Positions 9,681-18,333 of a stretch of DNA of 64,000 nucleotides are shown piece after piece (position 1 is the first letter of the stretch; every line of letters begins with the position of its first letter). Position numbers and translations under genes: made by a program. The notes under the pieces are model-generated. The model made no database searches. It saw only the letters and a program-made list of their open reading frames with translations, and was not told the origin of the DNA. Source of the DNA: Streptomyces sp. DHE7-1 (GTDB taxonomy: Bacteria; Actinomycetota; Actinomycetes; Streptomycetales; Streptomycetaceae); contig JACJDG010000001.1 of assembly GCA_016432725.1 (NCBI GenBank), forward strand, positions 162,309 through 226,308, in the 5' to 3' direction.

Positions 9681-10150
9681 CGCAGTGCACTGATCGCGTA
9701 GAGCGCGCCGAGTCCGGCTGCCAGGGCGCCCAGGAGCAGGCGGAGGAACGTCTCGGGCATCCGCGGCTGAAGGTAGGCTCCGAGGTAGCCGCCGACGAGG
9801 CCGCCCAGGCCGCACGCCAAGCCGAGGAACCAGTCGAGGGCGATGCTGCCGCTGTGCGCCAGGGACAGTAGGGCGTAGGTAGCGGCGCCGACCAGCGAGG
9901 TGGCGAAGGTGGAGGCAAGCGCAGCGGGGGCGACCTGGGAGACCGGGACGCCGCGGCCGACGAGGATGGGGGCCGAGTATCGAGCCGCCGCCGATGCCGT
10001 AGACACCACCCACGATCCCGACCGCGAGTGCCAGGCCGGTAACCGTCCGGGGCGCAGGTCCAGGGCCCCGAGACTCCAAAGGCTCGGGGCGGAGGGTCCG
10101 AATGATGAGCCAGGTGCCGAGCGGCAGCAAAACAGCGGCAGCGATGCCGG
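9677..10150 (-). pseudogene. TauE/SafE family sulfite exporter-type membrane protein, 5'-truncated and frameshifted
   Basis: Hydrophobic segments AAAVLLPLGTWLIIRTL, TGLALAVGIVGGVYGIGGGS, ALASTFATSLVGAATYALL and FLRLLLGALAAGLGALYAIS match TauE/SafE C-terminal halves, including the GIGGG motif. The frame changes near 9975. The 5' half is replaced by an IS630 transposase fragment at about 10150. Not functional as it stands. Confidence 0.7.
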
Positions 10151-10345
10151 GCCCTTCGAGGCCAGGGCTCTCGATCCCTCCTGGGACCATGCCTTGCGCC
10201 AACGCTGTACCGACCGGACGCTAACCCGCAGGTCGTGCGCGATGACCGCGTTCTCGTCGCCCAGGACGAACCGCTCGGCCGCCTCCAGCCGCAACTTCTC
10301 GCGGAAGGCCCGCCGCTCGTCGGTCAGGCCGCCCCTTGCGCATAC
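10150..10345 (-). pseudogene. IS630-type transposase, N-terminal HTH fragment
   Basis: About 65 residues (GLTDERRAFREKLRLEAAER, VIAHDLRVSVRSVQRWRKAW, EGSRALASKGPASL) match the helix-turn-helix start of Streptomyces IS630-type transposases. The catalytic part is absent and the frame passes into the TauE remnant, so this is a deletion or insertion scar. Confidence 0.7.
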
Positions 10346-10414
10346 CTCATGCAGTCGGCATACCGCAGGGATCACGAGACGTCAGCCTGCACGACACCAC
10401 GCTTTGAAGGTCAG

Positions 10415-10541
10415 TAACTGCGTGACAACGCGGACGAACGATGGCGGACGAGCACGGACGTCTACGGAACATCAACGCAGGTGACAGCCAAGCCAACCCG
10501 AGGCAGCACCCCCGTCCCAGTTGCTTCGGGACGAAGAAGTC
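10415..10541. repeat. Repeat A, copy 1
   Basis: About 130 bp non-coding unit: left edge TAACTGCGTGACAAC, internal CATCAACGCAGGTGA, right edge GTTGCTTCGGGACGAAGAAG. Related units lie at 13931, 18203 and 21395, all in the same orientation. This copy ends six bases before the stop of the leftward DUF6928 gene. Possible attachment-site scar; see findings. Confidence 0.7.
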
Positions 10542-10546
10542 CGGAG

Positions 10547-11304
10547 CTAGAGGCCATCGCGCTCGACGAGCGAGCCGTCAGGGCCCAGAGAGAAGAAGCG
10601 CGGTGGGCCCATGGCGTCCACGGCCTTCTGTAGCGCCGCTTCCCGCTCCGCGGGATCAGGGCCGCACGGGTCCCGGACCCGGAAGCCGTGCAGTCGGATG
10701 CTATCCGTGTCGATGTCGTCCGGCTCGGCGTGGCCCTCCAGGACGAAGCCGCAGAGCGCGCGCAGTGCGTCTTCGCCCATTTCCAAGGGGTGGAACGGCA
10801 GTGGGTACGGCTCTTCGTCCTCGTCCGGCCAGGGGATGACGTCGGCCGGGCGGTCTCCGGACCAGTAGGGCAGTTCAAAGGAGAGTGGTTCGCCGATGTT
10901 CTCGATGATGCCGCTGTCCGGGGACAGGCTCAGAGAGCGGACGAGTCGGCCGTCCTCCCATACGGCGAAAGCGAGCCAGTCCACGCCGCTGTGCATGGCA
11001 TGCAGCACGAGCCGCCGGCCAGCGCTCGACGCTACGAGGTGTTCCGGGAGTTGGGAAGGAAAGTCGATCATCACCCTCTGGTCGCCGATGACCTCGACGC
11101 CGGGCCAGCTCGCCGAGTACGCCGTCCCCTCCGGGGGTATACGCCGTCCCAGAGAGTCGAGCCCTCGCTCTCCTCTATCTCCCAGCCCGGGTAGAGCAGC
11201 CGCATCATGCCGGCCGTGCGTGCGAGGTCTGCTGTGCCCGCTTCTCGCAGCAGCCCCGGTACCTCGCCGTCGGTGTACACCAGAAAGCCCGTCTTGGCTC
11301 CCAA
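10547..11304 (-). CDS. DUF6928 family protein (frameshifted)
   Basis: Starts at TTG 11304 (LGAKTGFLVYTDGEVPGLL), breaks in a CCCC run near 11145 (WDGVYP then PEGTAYSASWPGVEV), and continues to 10547. Signature stretches are DQRVMIDFPSQLPEHLV, VLHAMHSGVDWLAFAVWEDG and LSLSPDSGIIENIGEPLSFE. One C restores a roughly 250-residue family-length protein, so it may be intact in the cell. Cytosolic, function unknown. Lies between repeat A1 and repeat B1. Confidence 0.75.
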
Positions 11305-11400
11305 AGCCCCTCCCCAGGGTGTGGCCCACGTTGGCGATGCACAGTAGCCGCCCCACTGACAAAGCGAGATGACGAAGCCCGAGGGCCCCCGGCTGAGCCG

Positions 11401-11552
11401 TCTCTGGGCCGTTCGAGGCCGCTCAACAGTCGCAAATGACGACCAACGACGACCAATGACGACCACCAGGTGCACGACCCCGCCGCCCCTGACCAGCAAA
11501 AACCCAGCTCACCAAGATCCACGGCAAGACCCAGGGCAAGAAGAAGTAAGCG
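11401..11552. repeat. Repeat B, copy 1 (candidate att site)
   Basis: Unit of about 150 bp: CTGGGCCGT near the left edge, tandem ATGACGACCA motifs in the middle and AAGACCCAGGGCAAGAAGAA at the right edge, where it reads as the gene-end GKTQGKKK-stop. Homologous to 13419-13560 in direct orientation. The two copies bracket an integrase relic, as attL and attR would. It is followed at once by a hairpin terminator, which suits the 3' end of a former host gene. Confidence 0.65.
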
Positions 11553-11560
11553 GTATTGAT

Positions 11561-11599
11561 CAAGCCCCTGCCTGCGGTTTTGCCGCGAGCAGGGGCTTG
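11561..11599 (+). terminator. Hairpin terminator after repeat B1
   Basis: Perfect 11-bp stem CAAGCCCCTGC / GCAGGGGCTTG around a 17-base spacer, ten bases after the TAA that ends the GKTQGKKK reading. There is no long T tract, but Streptomyces terminators often lack one. Confidence 0.7.
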
Positions 11600-11666
11600 T
11601 TGCTGCCTCTGGGCCGTCAGCCGGTTGATCGGGCCGTGCTCAGTGCTTCAGGAAGCCTGGCTCCGG

Positions 11667-11915
11667 CTATTCTCTCGCCTCTGCCCGGGCTCCCACATCG
11701 CGGAGGGCCGAGACGGCTGCCATCGCGTCTTCTTGGGGCACGTCGGCGAGGATGACGGTGGGAACCTGCGTCGCCAGAATCTTGCTACGCCACAGGCTCA
11801 GCCCCGTCAGCCGACGCACGACCTGGACGACGTCCATCACGCGGACGCCAGGATTGGTGAGCACCACGTCATGAGGCACGTCGTCGCACACCAGCAAGAA
11901 GTAGTCGTCGGCCAT
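11667..11915 (-). CDS. Ribosomal protein L7/L12 C-terminal-like small protein
   Basis: 82 residues from ATG at 11915 (MADDYFLLVCDDVPHDVVLT). The second half (VVRRLTGLSLWRSKILATQV, ILADVPQEDAMAAVSALRDV, GARAEARE) has the alpha-beta pattern of the L7/L12 C-terminal domain, including the final GA(R/K)xE. Such stand-alone domains occur next to integrase genes of actinomycete elements. Role unknown; possibly interaction with translation factors or phage proteins. It lies directly downstream of the integrase relic. Confidence 0.65.
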   Translation of the reverse strand: MADDYFLLVCDDVPHDVVLTNPGVRVMDVVQVVRRLTGLSLWRSKILATQVPTVILADVPQEDAMAAVSALRDVGARAEARE

Positions 11916-11955
11916 TGCTCTCCCCGCCCTTCTCCGGTCCGGAGCGTACGAGCCC

Positions 11956-12375
11956 TCAACCGTCATGTCGCATCCTTTGGGCGGCGTTGAAGACAGCGCC
12001 CACGGCCTTGCGGGTCCGCTCCTGGCTTGACGGCATGAGGTGCGCGTACACGCGGAGCGTCAGCCCTGGGTCCGAGTGGCCGAGGTACTAGGCGAGGGCC
12101 TTGATGTTCTCTCCCGCGTCCAGGAGCACCGAGGCGTAGAAGTGGCGCAGCGCGTGCATGCCGTTCTCGGTGACTCGGCGTACGACCCGCCCGGCTTCCG
12201 CTTGGGAATCACGCCGGCCGAGGCGAGAGCCCGCTTCCACGCCTCTTCGTTGAGCGACGTATGCCAGACGTGCCCGCCACGCGGCGCGGTGAAGATCAGC
12301 CGCTTGGTCACCGGTAGACCGTCCGCCACCTTCCACGGCAACCATCCGCCCGACCCCCGCGACTGCGGCTGGAGC
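11956..12375 (-). pseudogene. int: Tyrosine integrase, C-terminal relic
   Basis: Reads KRLIFTAPRGGHVWHTSLNE, then in another frame GMHALRHFYASVLLDAGENI (HxxR box), an in-frame TAG at 12088, then YLGHSDPGLTLRVYAHLMPS (His and Tyr nucleophile) to a stop at 11956. The N-terminal domain and first catalytic Arg are missing. Typical of the integrases of actinomycete integrative elements. A nonsense codon plus frameshift show genuine decay. The gene sits between direct repeats B1 and B2. Confidence 0.8.
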
Positions 12376-12497
12376 AGCAGTGCGGTGCGCAGACTCCATG
12401 CTGGTCAGCGCGAGTGTGCCCCTGGCCCTGACTACTGGGGCTGGCATTGGGCGTCGACAGAGCCAGGAGATAAGCTCCGTAAAGCTAGCCAGCGCGT

Positions 12498-13142
12498 TCA
12501 ATCGGTTTCTCTCACGTAACAGCCTGAATATTTCCTGGAGGAGGTGAACTTGGGTAGATCATTGCGGAAAAAATAGAGCCCTCGTTGATCTCCATTTCGG
12601 ATTTCATCGACGGCTTTTTTTGACATTGTCAAGCAGAACTTCTTGGTCAGTTTTCGATTCCCTGTCAGGCTCAACTGAAGAGACCCCTCGTACCGCCCGG
12701 GCTGGAAGCTCCAGCTATCGTCCAAGAACATGAATGTCGGCTGCTGAGGTTTGTCTTGACTAACGATGAACGGGGCAGGATCGCCCGCCCAGTCATAGTT
12801 GATCTGCTGCGAAGCGAAGTCGAACTTCGCCGTAGCATTCTCGCTCCAGTAAAATTTCGGTCTCTTTTCAGTCGACATCGAGCCGGTGGGAGTCAGTTGA
12901 AAAAGCACGTCATGGATTACCTCGATATCCTGGGTCTTGAACCTGGTGGCCATTGTCGGCTGAAAATAGATCAAGGTCCCCTTGTCTCTTGGTCCGATGC
13001 GAATCAGATGAGGAAGCGTTACATCGATTTTCGGCTTCTTGTGAAGTTCAGCAAGGTTATACAGTGAAATGATTAGGGCGGCGACAGCGGCGCCGGTAGC
13101 CACCCACTTGTGCACGGCGTCGAAACGACTTCTTCGGAGCAT
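12498..13142 (-). CDS. Membrane-anchored hypothetical protein
   Basis: 214 residues from ATG 13142 (MLRRSRFDAVHKWVATGAAV). One transmembrane helix (WVATGAAVAALIISLYNLA), then an outward-facing or cytosolic beta-rich domain (LIYFQPTMATRFKTQ, FDFASQQINYDWAGDPAPFI, SWSFQPGRYEGSLQLSL). Codon use is clearly less GC-biased than the neighbours (many A/T third positions), suggesting transfer. Not recognised. Lies within the B1-B2 interval and may be cargo of the lost element. Confidence 0.6.
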   Translation of the reverse strand: MLRRSRFDAVHKWVATGAAVAALIISLYNLAELHKKPKIDVTLPHLIRIGPRDKGTLIYFQPTMATRFKTQDIEVIHDVLFQLTPTGSMSTEKRPKFYWSENATAKFDFASQQINYDWAGDPAPFIVSQDKPQQPTFMFLDDSWSFQPGRYEGSLQLSLTGNRKLTKKFCLTMSKKAVDEIRNGDQRGLYFFRNDLPKFTSSRKYSGCYVRETD

Positions 13143-13418
13143 CGTCGCTCCCTCACCACTGTCGACCACGGTCTTACTCTGGCCCGTGGTCGCAGTCCTT
13201 AGCTCGCTCCTTGCTCCATATGGCGGCGGAGTGAACGCCCAGCGAGGGCCCTCACTTACCTCGGAACCACGCCCATAGCCTCAACTCGGCCACGAGCGGC
13301 CGCGGCTGCGCGCTCCCACAAGCAGTCGACTGGAGGCGCTGCGGGCTCAAGCACGGCCGCGAACGAGGCAGCTGCCGATTAGCTCGTAGGCTTGGCTGAC
13401 GGGTCGTTGTTTGGGCCG

Positions 13419-13560
13419 TCCCTGGGCCGTCCGAGTCCGCTCGACGGTGGCCAATGACGACCAATGACGACCACCAGGCGCACGAGCCCACCGCCTCTGA
13501 GCAGCGAGAACGCAGGTCGGCAAGATCTCCGGCAAGACCCAGGGCACGAAGAAGTGAGCG
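13419..13560. repeat. Repeat B, copy 2 (candidate att site)
   Basis: Matches repeat B1 along its length: CTGGGCCGTCCGAG, AATGACGACCAATGACGACC, AAGACCCAGGGCACGAAGAA, again reading GKTQGTKK-stop at the right edge. About 80 percent similar by eye. Shares ACGAAGAAGT with the right edge of repeat A copies. Confidence 0.65.
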
Positions 13561-13613
13561 CGCGCGAGCAACTCTTGCCCACGACGAATTTCACTGGGCG
13601 AGTGGGATCATCC

Positions 13614-13901
13614 ATGGATGGCAGACATACGGCTCCCCGCGATTGGACTCTTCAGCAGATCCGCGATGTCTCGGGGGACCAAGAAGCTGCCGCCCTGGAC
13701 TCCGATCGGCCAGTGCGCTGGGTCAACGTCGGCGAGGCCCACGAGATGTCACATCCGGAGATCGTTCTCGGGTTCCACAGCCTGTGTCTCGTGAAGCTTG
13801 TCGATGACGACGACTGGTACATGGGCAGCCTGTACGACGACGGCAGGATCGACTGCTGGACCGCCTACGGCGACCTGTACGAGGCGCTACGGGGCCTCTG
13901 A
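13614..13901 (+). CDS. Small hypothetical protein
   Basis: 95 residues from ATG 13614 (MDGRHTAPRDWTLQQIRDVS) ending DGRIDCWTAYGDLYEALRGL. Acidic, with a beta-rich core VLGFHSLCLVKLVDDDDWYM followed by GSLYDDGRI, reminiscent of small immunity-type folds, but no family was recognised. It starts about 50 bases after repeat B2 and repeat A2 begins 30 bases after its stop, so it looks like a repeat-bounded cassette. Confidence 0.5.
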   Translation: MDGRHTAPRDWTLQQIRDVSGDQEAAALDSDRPVRWVNVGEAHEMSHPEIVLGFHSLCLVKLVDDDDWYMGSLYDDGRIDCWTAYGDLYEALRGL

Positions 13902-13930
13902 AGCCCTGCTCCGTGTGCGCGGCGGGCTGA

Positions 13931-14062
13931 GTGTCTAACTGCGTGACAACCACGGCGCACAACCGCGAACGCCCGCGTACGCCCACGCACCATCAGCGCA
14001 GGTGAGAGGCGCGCCAGCCCAAGGACAGCGACCGTCCTGAGTTGCTTCGGGACGAATAGGTC
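13931..14062. repeat. Repeat A, copy 2
   Basis: Left edge GTGTCTAACTGCGTGACAAC, internal CATCAGCGCAGGTGA, right edge GTTGCTTCGGGACGAATAGG (two bases different from the other copies). Begins 30 bases after the stop of the small gene at 13614. Confidence 0.7.
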
Positions 14063-14174
14063 ATGCGCCAAATCCCGCCACCCTGACAGTGAACTACCAG
14101 GCCAGAGCCCTGCCCTGGTGTTGATCAGGGATACACCATGCTCAGCCGCCTTAAAGCCCATTAGGATCACGAGC

Positions 14175-14855
14175 ATGGCAGGCCATCACTCAGAGCGTCC
14201 CCACGACCACGCACGTGCTCTCGCCCAGCGGATCCGAGCGTTGCGGGAGGACTGCGGGTGGACGCGTGAACGGCTCGCCAAGGAGGCTGGCATCGCCCTC
14301 GGAACGCTTGCCCGTCTGGAGAGTGAGGGAGCGATCCAGCCAAGCTTTTTCACCATCGGAGCGGTTGCAGAAGCTCTTACAGTCTCGCTCGATGAGCTTT
14401 TCAGGGAGACCAGGGGGACTCCCGGCCTCTGGTCCGCTGGGTACGAAGGCCGTGACATCGACTCCTTCGTCACCTCGCTCCGCAACAGCCGTATCGAAGT
14501 CGTGGCAGACGTACGGCTTACGCCGATCAGCCGAAAGAAGGGCTTCAGCAAGACCCGCCTCGGGGAGGCACTTGCCGAGGCCGGCATCGAGTACACGCAC
14601 CTAAGGAGTCTGGGAAATCCCAAGGACAACCGGGCCCCATTCTGGGACGGCCGGCTCGACGTGGGCCGAGCCCGGTTTCGCGGAGTACTCCGGTCCGAGG
14701 AGGCGCAGACCGATCTTGAGCGCCTCACGGAGCATGCCCGTCAGTCGAGGGTCGCGGTCCTGTGCTTCGAGAAGGACGAGAGCCGCTGCCACCGGCAGGT
14801 GGTTCTCGACATGGTCTGCGAACGGGCCGCGGTGCCCGTCGTGCCCCTGGCCTGA
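14175..14855 (+). CDS. HTH (XRE-type) plus DUF488 domain protein
   Basis: 226 residues from ATG 14175. An XRE helix-turn-helix covers about residues 12-75 (QRIRALREDCGWTRERLAKE, TLARLESEGAIQPS). A DUF488 domain follows: WSAGYEGRDIDSFV, VVADVRLTPISRKKGFSKT, GIEYTHLRSLGNPKDNR and the CFEKDESRCHR motif. DUF488 proteins are small, often near mobile genes, with possible nucleic-acid roles. Fusion to HTH suggests DNA binding or autoregulation. The partner gene starts 85 bases later on the same strand. Confidence 0.8.
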   Translation: MAGHHSERPHDHARALAQRIRALREDCGWTRERLAKEAGIALGTLARLESEGAIQPSFFTIGAVAEALTVSLDELFRETRGTPGLWSAGYEGRDIDSFVTSLRNSRIEVVADVRLTPISRKKGFSKTRLGEALAEAGIEYTHLRSLGNPKDNRAPFWDGRLDVGRARFRGVLRSEEAQTDLERLTEHARQSRVAVLCFEKDESRCHRQVVLDMVCERAAVPVVPLA

Positions 14856-14940
14856 CTTCATTCCTGATTCCTGTACGCGCTCTTGCCCCTGGTGCATACC
14901 TCCTCTCCAATCAGGTCGGGAGATCAGTGGAGGGGCAACC

Positions 14941-15759
14941 ATGGGATCGGCAAAGTGGCAACGCGCGCGGATCATGATCACGGTCAAGACCTATCCGGAA
15001 CTGTCTGCGAAGTACCACGAGACGAGTTGCGTGGCTGGCATACGGCTCGACCAGGGGGCGCCTCAGCATGTGCGGCTCTTCCCGGTTCCGTTCCGGTTGC
15101 TTGACGAAGAAAGCCAGTTCGCCAAGTACACGATCGTCGAGGTCGACGTGCAGCGGCACCATGGGGACCGCCGTCCCGAGAGCTTGCGCCCTAATCTGCA
15201 GACTCTCAAGGTCATCGAGCGTCTCGGAACAGCGGACGGCTGGCGTGAACGCTTTTCGCACGTTGAGCCGCTCGTGGCGCCGTCCCTGTGCTCCATAAGG
15301 CGGGACCAGGAGGTGCGGGGTACGTCGCTCGGTGTCTTCCGCCCGGCGGAGTTCACTGGCTTCCGCCTCGTCCCTGCCGAGCCCTGGCCCGCTTCGAAGG
15401 CCGCCCTGGCATATCAGATGGATCTACTTGCGCAGGACCTTCGCCAACTGGAATGGGTGCCGCTTGAGTTTCGGTACAGCTTCCGATGTACGGATCAGGA
15501 GTGCGGTGGTCATGACATGGGGCTGAGGGACTGGGAGGCTGGCGAGTCTTACCGTAAGTTCCTTCGTCAGTACGGGAAGGACGAGGTGGAGGAAAAGCTT
15601 CGCGAGCGCTGGTTCGATCGGATGGTCACTCGGGAGAGGGCCGTGCACTGCTTCGTGGGGAACGTAGCAGCTCGTCCTAAGACTTTTCTGCTGCTGGGCC
15701 TCTTCTACCCACGACGGGATGTGGTCGAAAACTTCCAGGAGAGTCTGTTCGACCTATGA
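14941..15759 (+). CDS. Hypothetical partner protein of the DUF488 gene
   Basis: 272 residues from ATG 14941, with a GGAGG-like RBS (GTGGAGGGGCAACC). Motifs visible: MITVKTYPELSAKYHETSCV, HVRLFPVPFRLLDEESQFAK, YRFSFRCTD-type (FRYSFRCTDQECGGHDM) with paired Cys and a His, and VHCFVGNVAARPKTFLLLGL. I recall such proteins next to DUF488 genes but know no assigned function. The Cys/His cluster suggests metal binding. Intact; likely co-transcribed with the HTH-DUF488 gene. Confidence 0.65.
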   Translation: MGSAKWQRARIMITVKTYPELSAKYHETSCVAGIRLDQGAPQHVRLFPVPFRLLDEESQFAKYTIVEVDVQRHHGDRRPESLRPNLQTLKVIERLGTADGWRERFSHVEPLVAPSLCSIRRDQEVRGTSLGVFRPAEFTGFRLVPAEPWPASKAALAYQMDLLAQDLRQLEWVPLEFRYSFRCTDQECGGHDMGLRDWEAGESYRKFLRQYGKDEVEEKLRERWFDRMVTRERAVHCFVGNVAARPKTFLLLGLFYPRRDVVENFQESLFDL

Positions 15760-16000
15760 GGCGATTACGGAGCGCGCGGTCCCGGGAGCCATCTCCGCTG
15801 TGGTGTGCTCCAGGTCAACCACCAGACCATCGTGCCAGCGAGCGCACGTAGTTGCGCAGTTGTGTGACATCCACGAGTGACATCAGCGGCTCCGGACGTC
15901 AGCACTCCTAGGCGGTCTCGCATACCCAGGATGGCCGGGCAGCTCCCCAGTAACACTGGAGAGCGAACGAACTTGTAAAGCGTCGCTCAGCCCTGCCAGT

Positions 16001-16329
16001 TCAAGGCGAGGCGGAGAAGCCGGCGGACTGGTCGAGGTGAAACGGTGAGCCCGGACGAGTGGGAACCCAACCTTGCCGTAGGGCGGCCCCGATGGCGTCG
16101 GCGACATCGGAGGACAGTACCGCATTGCCCGGACGTCCAAGCCAGTTGCCAGTGTGGGGTGATTCGTGGTGACGATGAGAGTCGTCCCCGGGTGAACCGC
16201 ATGCTCCACGGCGTAAGTGCACGGTGACCAGCAGAGGGCCTGGCCGTAGGTGGGCCTGCGCCGCAGGCGCCAGCGATAGCTTGTGCCGTCCACGACTATG
16301 CGGCGCGCTCTCATACGGCCCAGTGCCAT
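16001..16329 (-). pseudogene. Repeat-D gene copy 1: Streptomyces hypothetical protein, frameshifted
   Basis: Starts at 16329 (MALGRMRARRIVVDGTSYRW), continues CWSPCTYAVEHAVHPGTTLI, slips near 16140, and resumes as NWLGRPGNAVLSSDVADAIG, then PGSPFHLDQSAGFSASP. Homologous over its length to 20331-20679. About 110 residues, a family I recall from Streptomyces without known function. Lies between repeats A2 and A3. Confidence 0.6.
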
Positions 16330-16527
16330 GTCTGTACCCCTTCAATGGCGGGATGCTAGCGGGCCCAGCCCACGGAAAGGCCCGGTGCCATGGCAGGGCC
16401 GTCCGAGGTCCGTCGACGCCAACCGACGACGACAGAAGTCCACGGCGCGAGATCGTCTATGAGATTCCCGATCAACCGGTCGCTCCAGATCGCCTCGGGT
16501 GCTGACTCATCTGGGCAGGATGCGTGC

Positions 16528-16980
16528 ATGGCATCGGAGTGGATTCCCGCTGTGGTCACCGGAGTCTCAGGAGCCCTCGGAGTCACCTTCACGTGGCTCG
16601 CCGGAGCGCAAGGTAGAGCACACGCAGAGCGCATGGTGGCGCAGTCACGAGAAGCCGAGCAGCACACCTATCTACGAAGGGAACGGCGTGATGCCTACTT
16701 CGAAGCACTCCGCGTGGCCGTCCTCGATGTGCGCCGCCTGCGGTACGAACGGTCCGGCAAGACCGAGAAGCTTCGAGAAGTCGAGCAGTACTGGACGAAG
16801 ACCAAACGCATCGAGATGAGCATGGAGGCCCTCATCGCTCTGCACGCGTTCGGCAGCGAGGAGGCCCGCCACTTCGCTGAGGGATGGCGGGTGGCCACAG
16901 AGGCCCACGACTTGGACACGATGCAGCGGCTTGTCAGGCAGTTCGGAGAACTCATGCGGACTGAGCTCCAAGAAGGCTAA
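16528..16980 (+). CDS. Membrane-anchored helical hypothetical protein
   Basis: 150 residues from ATG 16528 (MASEWIPAVVTGVSGALGVT). One N-terminal transmembrane helix, then long charged helices (RRERRDAYFEALRVAVLDVR, LREVEQYWTKTKRIEMSMEA). The start was chosen to place the membrane helix at the N-terminus. The same architecture is seen at 18479-18961. Function unknown; such single-helix plus coiled-coil proteins occur among phage-defence accessory genes, but nothing in the sequence proves that. Confidence 0.6.
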   Translation: MASEWIPAVVTGVSGALGVTFTWLAGAQGRAHAERMVAQSREAEQHTYLRRERRDAYFEALRVAVLDVRRLRYERSGKTEKLREVEQYWTKTKRIEMSMEALIALHAFGSEEARHFAEGWRVATEAHDLDTMQRLVRQFGELMRTELQEG

Positions 16981-17161
16981 CCAGGGATACCCCGGCGAGG
17001 GAGGCCCAGCCACGGCCTGTCGAATGTGTGTCGAAGGGAATCCTTGGAGCTGGTCGAGCAACGAAAGTGCGCAGGTCAGATGCCATCTAGGCCTCTACTA
17101 GCCTTGTGCCTTCTAAGCGCCGACCCGCCCCCGGCGTCATGATCTGGCAACGGATGAGTAC

Positions 17162-17461
17162 GTGACGCCTACGGGCCCTGAGGCGCCGGCCAGAGACATG
17201 GTGCGGCGGAGCTGGGCGGCGACCGTCGCCGCCCTGCCCGTGGGGCCCCGGATCACCGGGAAGGTCGTGAGCCGTCAGCTGTTCGGGATCTTCATACGTA
17301 TAGAAGGTGGGCCCGATGCCTTGGGGCTGGCTGAGATCACAGCCATGCCGCTCGGGGTGGGGCTGCCTGCCCTTGGGGCCGCCGTCCCGGGCGTCGTCTA
17401 CTGGCTCGACGCACGCAACCACCGGGTGAGGGTCCGGCTCGATGAGTGGCAGGCGGACTAA
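17162..17461 (+). CDS. S1-like RNA-binding domain small protein
   Basis: 99 residues. The core (VGPRITGKVVSRQLFGIFIR followed by IEGGPDALGLAEI) has the G-x-V-x-x-x-x-x-F-G-x-F-V pattern of S1/OB domains. GTG start at 17162 is the only one that keeps the whole domain. Presumed cytosolic. It is free-standing, with no operon partner within 300 bases downstream on this strand. Confidence 0.6.
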   Translation: MTPTGPEAPARDMVRRSWAATVAALPVGPRITGKVVSRQLFGIFIRIEGGPDALGLAEITAMPLGVGLPALGAAVPGVVYWLDARNHRVRVRLDEWQAD

Positions 17462-17763
17462 CGAGTGATCGTTCCTGGGCCGTCTCTGGGCCGTGCGAGG
17501 GTGGCCGAGGCCGACCAACGGCGACCGACACTGACAGGCGAGCCGCCGTCGCCATCAGTGAAACCCCAGGTCAGAGACGCCCAGCCATGCGCGTTTCCGC
17601 ACAGGGGTGGCGGTACGGCAAGATGGGGTGTTTCTCTCCACGCCCGTTCCGATCGCCTGCGACACCCCGCATCTCAACAGCAGGCTCGGGCCCATCGAGT
17701 GATTGTGAGCATTCAGCCAGCAGGGTACGTTCGCACGGACCGGTACGACACACAGGGGGCGGG

Positions 17764-18189
17764 ATGTCTGCATATGGCCGCGACGGCAGCGAGTGGGACT
17801 GCCTGGTGGACTCAGGGCGCGAGTTCCTCGTTGAGCGGGCGAAGTTGGGCAGGCTCACTTCGTACACCGAGCTCAACGTCACTTTGGCCACGCGAACTGG
17901 CTGTCGACCCTTCGACTTTGAGCGTGCCGACGAGCGAGCGGCTATGGGACATCTGCTCGGTCTGATCGTGGAACGAGACCAGCGGATCGCGCCCTCTGAT
18001 CCCCCGCTGATGCTGTCGGCTCTCGTCAACTACCTGACCGCCAACGATGCCGGCCCCGGCTTCTACCAGCTCGCCAAGGAGCTTCAACTCCTCCCCATGA
18101 GTGCGTCGAAGGAGGAGAAGGACAGCTTCTGGATCAGGCAGGTACGACGACTTTACGAGCGCCACGGGGCAAGGCCGTCCCTGGCCTGA
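17764..18189 (+). CDS. Hypothetical protein
   Basis: 141 residues from ATG 17764 with an AGGGGGCGGG RBS. Helical throughout: EWDCLVDSGREFLVERAKLG, FERADERAAMGHLLGLIVER, YERHGARPSLA. It resembles a small nucleotide-excision or SOS-type helical domain in composition only; family not recognised. Repeat A3 starts 14 bases after its stop. Confidence 0.55.
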   Translation: MSAYGRDGSEWDCLVDSGREFLVERAKLGRLTSYTELNVTLATRTGCRPFDFERADERAAMGHLLGLIVERDQRIAPSDPPLMLSALVNYLTANDAGPGFYQLAKELQLLPMSASKEEKDSFWIRQVRRLYERHGARPSLA

Positions 18190-18202
18190 GCAGCACCCCT
18201 GA

Positions 18203-18333
18203 GTGTCTAACTGAGCGACAATGCCGACGAACACCGGCGGACGAGCGTGAACGTCGGCGGATCAACGACACAGGTAAGACACGCGGTGGTCCAAGGCAGC
18301 CCCCCGTCCAAGTTGCTTCGGGACGAAGAGGTC
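18203..18333. repeat. Repeat A, copy 3
   Basis: Left edge GTGTCTAACTGAGCGACAA, internal GATCAACGACACAGGTAAG, right edge GTTGCTTCGGGACGAAGAGG. Starts 14 bases after the preceding stop codon. Confidence 0.7.

Noticed and set aside
11401..13560. Proteins beginning MTTTR(R/C)T read from repeat B
   Set aside because: The same reading appears in both copies only because the DNA repeats; codon positions show no bias and no RBS precedes it.
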